DNA of 64,000 nucleotides from Lampropedia hyalina DSM 16112 (GCF_900129055.1 NZ_FQUZ01000003.1:1-64000); one strand, 5' to 3'. Shown: positions 17,575-28,331, numbered from the stretch's first letter. Notes: a model not told the origin generated them from the sequence alone. Program-made: numbers and translations.

Positions 17575-18366
17575 TTACAGCAACTGCCGCAACTCCAGTG
17601 CCTGTGCCTGCATCAGTGGCAGTACCTCTGCCTGCAATTGTGCGGGGGTGATGCGCCGGGCATCCACCACCACGTTCAACGCGGCCAGCGTCTGGCCGGG
17701 CATGTTGCGCAAGGGGATGGCCAGCGCGGCAATGCCCAGCTCGTGCTCCTGGTTGCTGATGCAGTAATCGTCCCGCTGCACCTGGGCGATTGTCTTTTTG
17801 AACAGGCTCGCCTCGGTGATGGTGTGGGTCGTCAGCCGGGTCAGTGGATGGGACTGTAGCCATTGCTTCAGGGCTTTCTTGCCCAGTGCGGCCAACAGCA
17901 CCTTGCCGGTGGACGTGGCATGTGCGGGCAGACGGCTGCCCAGGCGCAGTCCATACGCAATCGGTTGCCGTCGCCCTTCCAGACGGATGGCACTGTGCGC
18001 CACGATCACCCCTTCACGGCCTTCCAGCACCACACAGGAAAACGACAGCCCGGTCTGGGCGGCAAGCGCATTGACCACCGGCTGCACACTGCGCGGCAGG
18101 CGGGCAGAGGCGAGGTAGCTGCCGGAAAAACGCAGCACCTTGGGCGTGAGCCAGTAGAACTGCCCATCCGTCTCCAGATAGCCCAGATGCGCCAGCGTCA
18201 GCAGGTGGCGGCGTGCCGCAGCCCGCGACAGGCCGGTCATTTCGGCGGCCAGCGTGGCATTGAGCCGCTGTCGTTGCGTGTCGAAAGTCTCCAGCACGGC
18301 CATGCCCTTGGCCATTCCGGCAATCAGGTCTGGGGCGGCAATGTCGATGTTCTGTCCTGTGGCCAT
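17575..18366 (-). CDS. IclR-family transcriptional regulator (PobR/PcaR type)
   Basis: A 263-residue regulator with an N-terminal winged helix (LNATLAAEMTGLSRAAARRH then LLTLAHLGYLETDG) and a C-terminal IclR effector domain (SCVVLEGREGVIVAHSAI, LPAHATSTGKVLLAAL, DDYCISNQEHELGIAALAIP). Sequence style is that of the PcaR/PobR group acting on 4-hydroxybenzoate and protocatechuate genes. It is divergent from pobA with 139 bp between starts, which hold two palindromes likely to be its operators. Control of pobA is inferred. Confidence 0.9.
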   Translation of the reverse strand: MATGQNIDIAAPDLIAGMAKGMAVLETFDTQRQRLNATLAAEMTGLSRAAARRHLLTLAHLGYLETDGQFYWLTPKVLRFSGSYLASARLPRSVQPVVNALAAQTGLSFSCVVLEGREGVIVAHSAIRLEGRRQPIAYGLRLGSRLPAHATSTGKVLLAALGKKALKQWLQSHPLTRLTTHTITEASLFKKTIAQVQRDDYCISNQEHELGIAALAIPLRNMPGQTLAALNVVVDARRITPAQLQAEVLPLMQAQALELRQLL

Positions 18367-18379
18367 GCTCTATGGGCGC

Positions 18380-19684
<1,305 letters not shown>

Positions 19685-19700
19685 CGCGGTATAGACGCTG

Positions 19701-19719
19701 AAGGCGGTACAACCGCCTT
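19701..19719. terminator. hairpin between convergent pobA and LysR genes
   Basis: AAGGCGGT-ACA-ACCGCCTT forms a perfect 8-bp stem with a 3-base loop. No T-run follows on either side, so termination strength is uncertain. Its place between two facing stop codons (19684 and 19721) suggests a two-way terminator. Confidence 0.5.
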
Positions 19720-19720
19720 G

Positions 19721-20653
19721 TCAGTGTCCCTGTGGGGCGATGGGCTGAGTCTTCGCCTCGATTTCTGCGGTCTGTTCCAGCAGCAGGCGGTGCAGTACCT
19801 CGCGCGTGTGTGCCATCAGCGAGGTTTCCATCTGGTTGTTGCGTTGTGCCAGCGAGAGCGTGCAGTGAATCTTCGGCTGCACAATGGCCCGCGCCGTCAA
19901 TTGGCCATCGGCCACTGCTTCCAGAAATGCACTATCGGTCAGTACCGCATGGCCGTAGCCTGCCCGCAGCATGTCCAGAATGACTGGAATGCTGGAAACT
20001 GCCCAGGCCACATTCAGGCTGATGCCACTGAGCAGGGCCTGGGCTTCCAGCAGCTTGCGAAAAATCTGGTTGCTCTGGGGCATCAGCAACGGGTATTGCC
20101 CCAGTGTCTTGAACGGAACGTCGCCGTCGGGCATCTGCTGACTGGGGCCCACCAGAAACAGCCGCTCCTTGCGCACGGGCGTACTGGCGATGTTCGGATG
20201 CGCATGGGGGTTGTAGAGCAGGCACAAATCCACCCGGCCCGTCACCAGCCATTCGGTCATGTAAGTGGAAAACCCTTCCATCACCTCCAGGCTGGCATGG
20301 GGCAATGCCGTCTGAAAATACCGCACCAGCGGCAGCGTCAGCCGTTTGGCGATGCTGGGTGGCAGGCCAATGATGATGTGGCCCGAACGCTCCTTGGCCC
20401 GCTCGTTTAGATCATGGCGGGCGTTCTCCACCGACTCCATGATGTGGCGGCAGTGTTGCAACAGCCGTTTGCCCGCTTCGGTCGGCATCACCCCGCGCCC
20501 CGTGCGCACCAGCAACACGGTTTTCAGGCCCACTTCCAATGAACGAATCTGCCGGCTCAGAGCCGGTTGCGCGGTGTTCAGTACCAAGGCTGCCTTGCTG
20601 AAACTGCCCAGTTCGGCCACCGTGGCAAACACTTCCAGTTGCCGCAGATTCAT
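19721..20653 (-). CDS. LysR-family transcriptional regulator of the protocatechuate pathway
   Basis: A 310-residue LysR regulator. The N-terminal HTH is clear (MNLRQLEVFATVAELGSFSK, AALVLNTAQPALSRQIRSLE), followed by a PBP2-type effector domain (GHIIIGLPPSIAKRLTLPLV, VDLCLLYNPHAHPNI). It is divergent from the tautomerase gene. The gap holds the same 34-bp element found upstream of ligJ, so it most likely controls both transcripts, as LigR- and GalR-like regulators do. The effector is not known from sequence. Confidence 0.9.
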   Translation of the reverse strand: MNLRQLEVFATVAELGSFSKAALVLNTAQPALSRQIRSLEVGLKTVLLVRTGRGVMPTEAGKRLLQHCRHIMESVENARHDLNERAKERSGHIIIGLPPSIAKRLTLPLVRYFQTALPHASLEVMEGFSTYMTEWLVTGRVDLCLLYNPHAHPNIASTPVRKERLFLVGPSQQMPDGDVPFKTLGQYPLLMPQSNQIFRKLLEAQALLSGISLNVAWAVSSIPVILDMLRAGYGHAVLTDSAFLEAVADGQLTARAIVQPKIHCTLSLAQRNNQMETSLMAHTREVLHRLLLEQTAEIEAKTQPIAPQGH

Positions 20654-20663
20654 GTCGTCTCCT

Positions 20664-20708
20664 TATATCAATATTGCATATCTGCTAGTTATGTTATCGC
20701 ATTGATGA
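20664..20708 (+). promoter_or_regulatory. LysR-type operator, second copy of the 34-bp element
   Basis: Positions 20675-20708 repeat 9391-9424 with two mismatches in 34. An imperfect inverted repeat (ATATCA next to TGCATAT) precedes it, matching the perfect one upstream of ligJ. It lies between the divergent LysR and tautomerase genes and is oriented towards the tautomerase gene. Confidence 0.75.
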
Positions 20709-20814
20709 AGATTTGTGCCCATTCATAATAGAAAAACAAATATGTGCCATGCACGCTGCATGCCGCCATCTGGCCAGCGTGTTGCAGAGGCAAAAACCAT
20801 TCAGGAGACAACTT

Positions 20815-21936
20815 GTGGCAAGACAGACAGCAATCCCCGCCATGCTGATGCGCGGGGGAACCTCCAAGGGGCCGTTCTTCCGGGCCAGCGACCTGCCCGA
20901 GGCCACCCCGCAGCGCGATGCCGTATTGCTGGCCGCGATGGGGTCGCCCGACAAACGCCAGATCGATGGCGTTGGCGGCGCACACCCCTTGACCAGCAAG
21001 GCAGGCATCGTTGGCCCGAGCGAGCGGCCCGGCATCGATCTGGAATTTCTGTTCGCGCAATTGCAGCCACTCAAAGACACGGTGGATACCACCCCGAATT
21101 GCGGCAATATGCTGGCGGCGGTGGTGCCGTTCGCACTGGAAATGGGGCTGGTGCAGGCACGCGGTGAGACCAGTACCTATCGGGTGCTGACCCTCAACAC
21201 CGGCATGGCCGCCGATATCACGGTGCAGACCCCCGGCACAGAGATCGAATACGCAGGCGACTGCCGCATCGATGGCGTGCCCGGCACAGCGGCCCCGGTG
21301 CAGATCAACTTTCTCGACACGGCTGGCTCTGTCTGCAATGGCCTGCTGCCCACGGGCCAGGTATGTGACCGCATCACGGTTGAAAGCGAAGCATTCGCCC
21401 CCTTCACACTGGATGTGACCTGTATTGACAACGGCATGCCACTGGTCATCTTCCGGGCTGAAGACGTTGGCCGCACAGGCTATGAAACCGCCGAAGCCCT
21501 CAATGCCGACACTGAACTGAAGCAGCGCATTGAAGCACTGCGCCTGCAAATTGCACTGCGAATGGGCCTGGGCGATGTCTCTGCCAAGAACTACCCCAAG
21601 ATGACGCTGGTGGCAGCACCGCGCCATGGTGGAGCCATCACCACCCGCAGCTTCATCCCCCATGTTTGCCACGATGCCATCGGCGTGCTGGCCGCCGTCA
21701 CGGTGGGTACCGCCTGCGTGCTCAAAGGCTCGGTCTGTGAAGGGCTGGCCGTATTGCCTGAAGGCGCAGAGAAAAACCTGAGCGTGGAACACCCGAGCGG
21801 AGAGTTCACCGTCAGCCTGGCACTGGATGCCGACGATCCACAAAAAGTTCTCAAGGCCGCCTTGCTGCGAACAGCCCGCGCACTGATGCGCGGGGATGTG
21901 CTGGTGCCAGCCGCAGTACTGGCTGACCAGGCGTGA
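20815..21936 (+). CDS. galD: 4-oxalomesaconate tautomerase (PrpF family)
   Basis: A 373-residue PrpF-family isomerase that converts the keto and enol forms of 4-oxalomesaconate so that LigJ can act. MLMRGGTSKGPFFRASDLP, GAHPLTSKAGIVGPS, DTTPNCGNMLAAVVPFALE with the active Cys, and GAITTRSFIPHVCH are typical. I chose the GTG at 20815, since CAGGAGACAACTT lies just before it and MARQTAIPAMLMRGG fits the family start; the ATG at 20713 has no such site. Homologues are named galD, ligU or pmdU. It is followed by an aromatic-acid transporter. Confidence 0.91.
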   Translation: MARQTAIPAMLMRGGTSKGPFFRASDLPEATPQRDAVLLAAMGSPDKRQIDGVGGAHPLTSKAGIVGPSERPGIDLEFLFAQLQPLKDTVDTTPNCGNMLAAVVPFALEMGLVQARGETSTYRVLTLNTGMAADITVQTPGTEIEYAGDCRIDGVPGTAAPVQINFLDTAGSVCNGLLPTGQVCDRITVESEAFAPFTLDVTCIDNGMPLVIFRAEDVGRTGYETAEALNADTELKQRIEALRLQIALRMGLGDVSAKNYPKMTLVAAPRHGGAITTRSFIPHVCHDAIGVLAAVTVGTACVLKGSVCEGLAVLPEGAEKNLSVEHPSGEFTVSLALDADDPQKVLKAALLRTARALMRGDVLVPAAVLADQA

Positions 21937-22008
21937 TGCCGCTCTCGCAGAATTTCAAGATCACCTCAAGAGACTAACAAAACCACGAAAAGTGGGGAGA
22001 CAAATGCC

Positions 22009-23349
22009 ATGCAAAACGATCAGGCCATCGACATTCAGCACTTCATCGACAAGAGCAGGTTTTCTGGTTTTCAATGGACAATTTTCATTCTGAGCTTTCT
22101 TATTATTCTGATTGATGGCTTTGATACAGCTGCAATTGGTTATATCGCTCCCAGCCTGCTCAGCGAGTGGGATATTGCCCGACCACAATTGGCACCTGTG
22201 CTCAGTGCCGCATTGGCTGGTCTGGCAATCGGTGGGATTTTCATCGGCCCGATTGCCGATCGATTCGGTCGCAAGTACCTGTTGTGCCTCACGGTATTTT
22301 TGTTTGGAATCGCCACGTTAATTTCGGCTTTTTCCAGCAGCCTGACGGAACTGGTGGTATGGCGGTTCATCACGGGTCTGGGGCTGGGATCCGCCATGCC
22401 GCTGGCGGTGACGCTGTCCAATGAGTTTGCGCCGACCAGACGGCGTGCATTGCTGACCAGTGCCATGTTCACTGGTTTTCCGCTCGGAGCCGCATTGGGT
22501 GGCTTTCTGTCGGCATGGATGATTCCTCACTTTGGCTGGCGCAGTGTGTTGGTGCTGGGAGGCGTGGCTCCATTGGTACTGGTGGTTTTGATGCTGGTGC
22601 TGATGCCAGAGTCAGTGCGCTACATGGTCAAGCGCAATATGGCTCCCGAGCGCATCGTGGCCGTATTGAAGAAAATCTCCAGCAGTGTCGGCCATGCCAC
22701 GCAGTTCATTCTGACGGAAACACAGCATGTTGCAGTGTCCGCCTCGGGTCAGGAAAAGCAGGGGATTGCATTGATTCTTTCGCGTTCCTACATTGTGGGG
22801 TCTACCATGATCTGGCTGACCTATGGCATGGGCATCGTCATCTTCTATGCGTTGATCAACTGGATGCCCATTCTGCTCAGGGATGCCGGACTCAATGCGC
22901 AGGATGCCGTGCTCATTACCTCGTTGTTTCCGCTGGGTGGCGTGGGAGCGATTGTCTTCGGCCTGCTGATGGACAGGTTCAATGCCAATCGCGTGATCAT
23001 GCTGGGCTTCATTGCAACTGCCTTTTTCATTTATATGATTGGTCAGGTCGCCGATCACAAGATGTGGCTGGTATTGATGGTCTTTATTGGCGGAGCCATC
23101 ATGAACACCAGCCAGTCCAGTCTGCCTGCTCTGGCTGCCAACTTCTATCCGACCGCCGGACGTGCCACTGGTGTGGCCTGGATGATGGCCATTGGTCGTA
23201 TCGGTGCGGTCATTGCTCCATTCCTGGTAGCGGAGTTGCAACGCCGTGAATTCACCTTTGATCAGATTTTCACGGTGTTGGCTTTTCCGGGGTTGATTGC
23301 CGCATTGGCTCTGTTCATCAAGAACCGTGCCCACCCTGAAAGGAAATAA
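22009..23349 (+). CDS. pmdK: MFS aromatic-acid:proton symporter (AAHS family)
   Basis: A 446-residue, 12-helix major facilitator. The AAHS signature is seen in helix 1 (LIILIDGFDTAAIGYIAPSL) and the helix 2-3 loop (GPIADRFGRKYL), with RFITGLGLGSAMPLAVTLSN and LMPESVRYMVKRN further on. Relatives are PcaK, GalT and PmdK, which import protocatechuate, 4-hydroxybenzoate or gallate. It follows the tautomerase gene by 72 bp, as in Comamonas pmdU-pmdK, hence the suggested symbol. GC content is lower than in the enzymes, as is common for membrane proteins. The exact substrate is inferred. Confidence 0.88.
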   Translation: MQNDQAIDIQHFIDKSRFSGFQWTIFILSFLIILIDGFDTAAIGYIAPSLLSEWDIARPQLAPVLSAALAGLAIGGIFIGPIADRFGRKYLLCLTVFLFGIATLISAFSSSLTELVVWRFITGLGLGSAMPLAVTLSNEFAPTRRRALLTSAMFTGFPLGAALGGFLSAWMIPHFGWRSVLVLGGVAPLVLVVLMLVLMPESVRYMVKRNMAPERIVAVLKKISSSVGHATQFILTETQHVAVSASGQEKQGIALILSRSYIVGSTMIWLTYGMGIVIFYALINWMPILLRDAGLNAQDAVLITSLFPLGGVGAIVFGLLMDRFNANRVIMLGFIATAFFIYMIGQVADHKMWLVLMVFIGGAIMNTSQSSLPALAANFYPTAGRATGVAWMMAIGRIGAVIAPFLVAELQRREFTFDQIFTVLAFPGLIAALALFIKNRAHPERK

Positions 23350-23396
23350 GAGCATGGCCGTTCATGATTGGCGACGGTTGGCATCGTGTGCGCCAG

Positions 23397-23861
23397 TCAC
23401 GAAAGGCCACTGTCGATCAACATGGCTCCCAGTGTGTGAAGGCTTTGCCGCAGTCCGGTGTGCATGGCTTCCCGTTGGGGCTTGCCAAGCTCCCTGAGCA
23501 TGGCGGTCTCCAGCGCAGCCACTGCGGCATGTGCCTGCTCCAGCAACGCATACCCGTTGTCGGTCAGGCTCAGGCGCACGATGCGTCCGTGTGTGGGATC
23601 AGGCTCGCGCTCCACCCAGCCTCTGCTGTGCATCTGCTTGATGATTTCATTGGCGGATTGGGGGGATATCAGGGCGCGTTCGGCAAGCTGGGCGTTGCTG
23701 ATCTGGATCTGGGTTTCCAGAAATGACAAGGTGGTGTACTGGCTGACAGTCAGCCCAAGGGGGGACAGCACCTCACGCATGCGCCGGTTGAGAGCGTGAT
23801 CCAGACGGCCAATCAGATAGCAGATTCCGCTGGGACGCTGGTTCGATTCTGGATGCGACAT
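23397..23861 (-). CDS. MarR-family regulator of hydroxycinnamate genes
   Basis: A 154-residue MarR-type winged-helix protein (LTVSQYTTLSFLETQIQISN, AQLAERALISPQSANEIIKQ, VEREPDPTHGRIVRLSLTDN). The ATG at 23861 (MSHPESNQ) is preferred to one at 23972, since the added residues would not fit the family. It is divergent from the hydratase/lyase gene. In Acinetobacter, Pseudomonas and Sphingobium, MarR proteins (HcaR, FerR, FerC) repress this pathway and release DNA on binding the hydroxycinnamoyl-CoA. The same is inferred here. Confidence 0.9.
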   Translation of the reverse strand: MSHPESNQRPSGICYLIGRLDHALNRRMREVLSPLGLTVSQYTTLSFLETQIQISNAQLAERALISPQSANEIIKQMHSRGWVEREPDPTHGRIVRLSLTDNGYALLEQAHAAVAALETAMLRELGKPQREAMHTGLRQSLHTLGAMLIDSGLS

Positions 23862-24078
23862 TGGGAAAGAGACAAGTGAAGTAAACGGGCGGAAATCCGG
23901 CCTTGCACAGGTGCGGCAGGATGGTTCAAAACGGCAGATTCTATGCCGTTGGTGTGGTTTTTCATACCACATGGCTATTTTCAGGAAATACGGGGAAATT
24001 ACCTATTTTCTCAGTCTTGTTGTCCATTTAATATCTGTATATTGTCAGGTATCCTGATATTTTTCAAAGGAGAAAGAA
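23862..24078 (+). promoter_or_regulatory. divergent control region of the ferulate genes with palindromes
   Basis: This AT-rich gap holds several dyads: ACGGCA-N7-TGCCGT at about 23929-23947, TGTGGT-N7-ACCACA at about 23954-23972, and TGTCAGG-TAT-CCTGATA at 24043-24059, just before the AAAGGAGA ribosome binding site. A possible promoter is TTGTTG with TATTGT 17 bases further. The last dyad overlaps the place where a MarR repressor would block transcription. Confidence 0.5.
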
Positions 24079-24909
24079 ATGTCGAAGTACGAAGATCGTT
24101 GGACGGTTGTCAAGGTGGAGTTGGAGGGGGGCATTGCCTGGGTGACGCTGAATCGCCCCGAAAAACGCAATGCCATGAGTCCGACCCTGAACCGCGAAAT
24201 GATCGATGTTTTGCAAACACTGGAGCTGGACGGGGATGCCAAAGTGGTGGTTCTGACCGGTGCAGGGGATTCCTGGACAGCGGGCATGGATCTGAAGGAA
24301 TACTTCCGCGAAACCGATGGAAAGCCTGAAATTTTCCAGGAACGTGCCCGGCGTGATGCCTGTGAATGGCAGTGGAAGCTACTGCGCATGTACAACAAAC
24401 CCACCATTGCCATGGTCAATGGCTGGTGTTTTGGTGGTGGTTTTTCGCCGCTGGTGGCCTGTGACCTGGCGATTGCTGCGGATGAAGCGACGTTTGGTCT
24501 ATCTGAAATCAACTGGGGCATTCCTCCAGGAAACCTGGTCAGCAAGGCCATGGCAGATACGGTCGGGCATCGTGAATCTCTCTACTACATCATGACCGGC
24601 GAGCCATTTGGTGGCCAGAAGGCTGCCCAGATGGGATTGGTGAACAAGAGCGTGCCACGCGAGCAATTGCGTGCCGAAGTGCAGGCATTGGCGGAAAAGC
24701 TGTTGCAAAAAAACCCTGTGGTGTTGCGTTACGCCAAGAACGGCTTCAAGCGTTGCCGCGAGCTGGATTGGGATCAGAACGAGGATTACCTGTACGCCAA
24801 GCTGGATCAGTGTATTGCCCGCGACCCGGAACAGGGACGCAAAGAAGGCATGAAGCAGTTCCTGGACGACAAGACCCTCAAGCCCGGCCTGCAAACCTAC
24901 AAGCGTTGA
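24079..24909 (+). CDS. ech: p-hydroxycinnamoyl-CoA hydratase/lyase (feruloyl-CoA to vanillin)
   Basis: A 276-residue crotonase-fold enzyme that hydrates feruloyl- or p-coumaroyl-CoA and cleaves it to vanillin or 4-hydroxybenzaldehyde plus acetyl-CoA. WTAGMDLKEYFRETDG, NGWCFGGGFSPLVACDLA (oxyanion hole) and FGLSEINWGIPPGNLVSKAM with the catalytic Glu are diagnostic of this subgroup over ordinary enoyl-CoA hydratases. Length is right. It is the first gene of the operon and divergent from the MarR gene. Homologues are hcaA, ferB and HCHL. Confidence 0.95.
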   Translation: MSKYEDRWTVVKVELEGGIAWVTLNRPEKRNAMSPTLNREMIDVLQTLELDGDAKVVVLTGAGDSWTAGMDLKEYFRETDGKPEIFQERARRDACEWQWKLLRMYNKPTIAMVNGWCFGGGFSPLVACDLAIAADEATFGLSEINWGIPPGNLVSKAMADTVGHRESLYYIMTGEPFGGQKAAQMGLVNKSVPREQLRAEVQALAEKLLQKNPVVLRYAKNGFKRCRELDWDQNEDYLYAKLDQCIARDPEQGRKEGMKQFLDDKTLKPGLQTYKR

Positions 24910-24996
24910 AACAGCTTCCACCTCCTCCAGTCCACACCAACCTTGCTCTGGCCGGATGCCCTTCTGTGGCTTGAGGCCAGCACTTTCGAAGCAGAT

Positions 24997-26454
24997 ATGA
25001 ACACTTCAGTCCAATTGCTGATTAATGGCACAGCCTGTCCCGCATCCAATGCAGCGACTTTCGAGCGTGTGAATCCTGTCACCGGTACGGTCGCCACCAT
25101 TGCCGCAGCCGCGACACTGGAAGATGCCGACCGGGCCGTGGCCGCAGCGGCTGCGGCATTGCCCGCGTGGTCTGCCATGCTGCCGGGTGAACGCCGCAAG
25201 CTCTTGCTCAGGGCCGCCGATGTGATGGACAGCCATGCCAGCGATTTCATCCGCATTGGGGTGGGGGAGGTGGGTTCCAACCCGATCTGGTACGGCTTCA
25301 ATGCCATGCTGGCTGCCAATATGCTGCGTGATGCGGCAGGATTGGTGACCCGGATCGGCGGCGAACTGATTCCGTCTGATGTACCCGGCAACATGGCCAT
25401 GGCTGTGCGCCAGCCAGCCGGTGTGGTGTTGGGCATTGCGCCCTGGAATGCACCTGTCATTTTGGGTACGCGTGCCATTGCTGTACCGCTGGCCTGTGGC
25501 AATACCGTGGTACTCAAGGCATCGGAACTTTCGCCGGCATTGCACCGCTTGATCGGCCAGGTTTTCGAGGAAGCTGGTTTTCCGGCGGGGGTGGTGAACG
25601 TCATCACGAATGCTCCCAGCGATGCACCGGCATTGGTGGAGCGGCTGATTGCCAATCCGGCTGTCCGGCGCGTCAATTTCACCGGATCCACTGGAGTGGG
25701 CCGCATTATTGGCCAACTGGCTGCCAAGTATCTCAAGCCTGCGGTACTGGAGCTGGGAGGCAAGAACCCGATGGTCATTCTGGACGATGCCGACCTGGAC
25801 GAGGCTGTGCAGGCCGCTGCCTTTGGTGCTTACTTCAATCAGGGCCAGATATGCATGTCCACAGACCGCATCATCGTTTCACGTTCGGTGGCTGACAGTC
25901 TGGTGGCCAAACTCACGGCCAAGGTCAGTCGGATGAAGGCAGGGACTCCGGGTGCTGAAGGTTGTGTACTCGGAGCCATGGTGAGCCCCGAGGCGGCTGC
26001 GCGCATCCAGCGTCTGGTTGCCGATGCCATCCACCATGGGGCCACTGTCACCACAGGGCCAGTGCAGGTCGATGGTGCCATTGTGCAGCCGGTGCTGGTG
26101 GACGGTCTGACCAAGGAGATGGAGCTGTATCGCGAAGAAGCCTTTGGCCCGGTTGTGACCGTGTTGCGAGCCGACAGCGACGAGGAAGCGATTGCACTGG
26201 CCAATGACAGTGAGTACGGCCTGTCTGCATCAGTCTTCAGCCGCGACTTTACCCGTGCCATGAATGTGGCCCGACGCATTGAATCCGGTATCTGCCATAT
26301 CAACAGTTCCACCGTGCACGATGAAGCTCAAATGCCATTTGGCGGTGTGAAGTCTTCTGGTTATGGTCGGTTTGGTGGTCAGGCAGGTGTGGCCGAATTC
26401 ACGGATTTGCGCTGGATCACGGTACAGAGTGGCCATCGCCACTATCCGGTCTGA
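24997..26454 (+). CDS. vdh: vanillin / 4-hydroxybenzaldehyde dehydrogenase
   Basis: A 485-residue NAD(P)-dependent aldehyde dehydrogenase. It shows GIAPWNAPVILGTRAIAVPL, NFTGSTGVGRIIG (cofactor loop), LELGGKNPMVIL with the general base, FNQGQICMSTDR with catalytic Cys286, and EEAFGPVV. MNTSVQLLINGT at 24997 is taken as the start since the frame upstream is not family-like. It lies 87 bp after ech and oxidises its aldehyde product to vanillate or 4-hydroxybenzoate, the latter feeding PobA. Confidence 0.92.
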   Translation: MNTSVQLLINGTACPASNAATFERVNPVTGTVATIAAAATLEDADRAVAAAAAALPAWSAMLPGERRKLLLRAADVMDSHASDFIRIGVGEVGSNPIWYGFNAMLAANMLRDAAGLVTRIGGELIPSDVPGNMAMAVRQPAGVVLGIAPWNAPVILGTRAIAVPLACGNTVVLKASELSPALHRLIGQVFEEAGFPAGVVNVITNAPSDAPALVERLIANPAVRRVNFTGSTGVGRIIGQLAAKYLKPAVLELGGKNPMVILDDADLDEAVQAAAFGAYFNQGQICMSTDRIIVSRSVADSLVAKLTAKVSRMKAGTPGAEGCVLGAMVSPEAAARIQRLVADAIHHGATVTTGPVQVDGAIVQPVLVDGLTKEMELYREEAFGPVVTVLRADSDEEAIALANDSEYGLSASVFSRDFTRAMNVARRIESGICHINSSTVHDEAQMPFGGVKSSGYGRFGGQAGVAEFTDLRWITVQSGHRHYPV

Positions 26455-26488
26455 TTCAGCGGCATCGCACCCAGGAAAGATTTCTGCC

Positions 26489-28279
26489 ATGGATCAATAC
26501 GACGCACCGCTGCGCGATATGCGCTTCATTCTGGAAAAACTGGTCAATATCCAGTCTATTTCCGGCCTGCCCGGCTGTGAGGAGGCTGAGCCGGATCTGG
26601 TTTTCAATGTTCTGGAAGAGGCGGGAAAATTTGCAGCCCATGTGCTGGCACCGTTGAATCGCACCGGCGACCTGCAAGGATGCCGATTGGTCGATGGCAA
26701 AGTCATCGTGCCAGAGGGCTGGCAATCTGCCTGGAACCAATTCGTGGCAGCGGGCTGGCTCAGTCTGTCTCTGCCGCAGGAGTATGGCGGTCAGGGACTA
26801 CCCAAGGCCTTGTGGGCACCTGTGTGGGAGATGTGGTTCTCTTCCAACCTGGCGTTCACCATGTTGCCGCAACTCACGCTGGGGCAAACCGAAGCACTGG
26901 AAGTTGCTGCCAGCGAGGCACTCAAGGCACTGTACCTGCCGCGCATTGTCAGCGGTGAATGGTCGTGCAACATGAGCCTGACCGAGCCACAGGCCGGCTC
27001 TGATCTGTCTGTCGTACGCACCCGTGCCGAAGATGTAGGCGATGGCAGCTATCGGCTGTTCGGACAGAAGATATTCATTTCCTATGGCGATCACGAACTG
27101 ACCGAGAACATTGTTCATCTGGTGCTGGCCCGCCTGCCCGATGCGCCACCGGGCATCAAAGGCATCTCGCTGTTTCTGGTGCCCAAATTCCTGGTCAATG
27201 AAGATGGCAGTCTGGGTGCACGCAACGATGTGCATGCCGTGTCACTGGAACACAAAATGGGCATCCACGGTAGCCCGACTTGCACCATGGTCTATGGTGA
27301 CCGGCAGGGCGCGACCGGGTACCTGGTGGGTGAACTCAACCGTGGCATCGAGTACATGTTCGTGATGATGAACGATGCCCGTTTTGGTGTCAGTGTGCAT
27401 GGTGTGGCTCTGGCCGAACGCGCTTACCAGATGGCCCTGCGCTATGCCAGCGAGCGGGTGCAGGGCCGTAATGCTGTAACGGGTGAAGTGGGGCAGCCCA
27501 TCATCGGCCATGCCGATATTCATCGCCAGTTGCTGTCCATGCGCACGCGCATCTTTGCCATGCGGACGCTGGTCTATACCGCATCCGGCTGGTTCGATCA
27601 TGCCCGATGCAACCCGGACAGCCAAACGGCCGAACGCAGCCGCCGCTACATTGACTTGCTGATGCCGGTGCTCAAGGCATGGAATACCGAAATTGGCAAT
27701 ATCGTCTGCGACGATGCCATCCAGGTTTTCGGCGGCATGGGTTTTGTCGAGGAAACCGGCGTGGCCCAGCATTACCGGGATTCGCGCGTGACCCGCATTT
27801 ACGAAGGCACTACCGGTATTCAGGCCAATGATCTGGTCGGGCGCAAGATTCTGCGTGAAGGAGGCACCACATTGCGCGAACTGCTGGATGACATCCGGGC
27901 AGACCTCGTCCGTTGCGCAGACTGGCCAGAGTTGCAGCCACATGCCCACACCTTGCAGACCAACATCGAGGCCATGGAGCAGGCCACCCATTTCATCCTT
28001 GAACATGGAAAAACCCGGCTGGATGTGGTTCAGGCGGCGGCCGTACCGTTTCTTCAGCTCAGCGGCTACGTCTGTGCCGGCTGGCGTGTCTTGCAGGCTG
28101 CTGCCGCTGCCCATGCTGCACTGGCAGAAGGCCAGCATGACAGCCGATACCTTCAGGGCATTCAGGGCATTGCGGATTGCTGGTTTGCCAGCTTCGCCCC
28201 ACAGGTGCGTGCCCATGCCGATGTGGTGCTGGCTTCCGCCAGCATGGCCCGTGTCAGTGAAGCAGCCTTTCTGAACTGA
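26489..28279 (+). CDS. acyl-CoA dehydrogenase (DmdC-like) of the hydroxycinnamate cluster
   Basis: A 596-residue FAD-linked acyl-CoA dehydrogenase of the long form with an extra C-terminal domain, as in DmdC. Signatures include WSCNMSLTEPQAGSDLSVVR, FGGMGFVEETGVAQHYRDSR and RIYEGTTGIQANDLVGRKI with the catalytic Glu. MDQYDAPLRDM at 26489 gives the usual N-terminus. It lies between vdh and the CoA ligase gene. In Acinetobacter the corresponding gene (hcaD) is tied to saturated side chains such as dihydroferulate; a similar role, making feruloyl-CoA from dihydroferuloyl-CoA, is inferred. Confidence 0.88.
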   Translation: MDQYDAPLRDMRFILEKLVNIQSISGLPGCEEAEPDLVFNVLEEAGKFAAHVLAPLNRTGDLQGCRLVDGKVIVPEGWQSAWNQFVAAGWLSLSLPQEYGGQGLPKALWAPVWEMWFSSNLAFTMLPQLTLGQTEALEVAASEALKALYLPRIVSGEWSCNMSLTEPQAGSDLSVVRTRAEDVGDGSYRLFGQKIFISYGDHELTENIVHLVLARLPDAPPGIKGISLFLVPKFLVNEDGSLGARNDVHAVSLEHKMGIHGSPTCTMVYGDRQGATGYLVGELNRGIEYMFVMMNDARFGVSVHGVALAERAYQMALRYASERVQGRNAVTGEVGQPIIGHADIHRQLLSMRTRIFAMRTLVYTASGWFDHARCNPDSQTAERSRRYIDLLMPVLKAWNTEIGNIVCDDAIQVFGGMGFVEETGVAQHYRDSRVTRIYEGTTGIQANDLVGRKILREGGTTLRELLDDIRADLVRCADWPELQPHAHTLQTNIEAMEQATHFILEHGKTRLDVVQAAAVPFLQLSGYVCAGWRVLQAAAAAHAALAEGQHDSRYLQGIQGIADCWFASFAPQVRAHADVVLASASMARVSEAAFLN

Positions 28280-28331
28280 TCGATACCTGCCACGCGATTG
28301 CACCCATGCACAAAAAATACACGGAGACATC

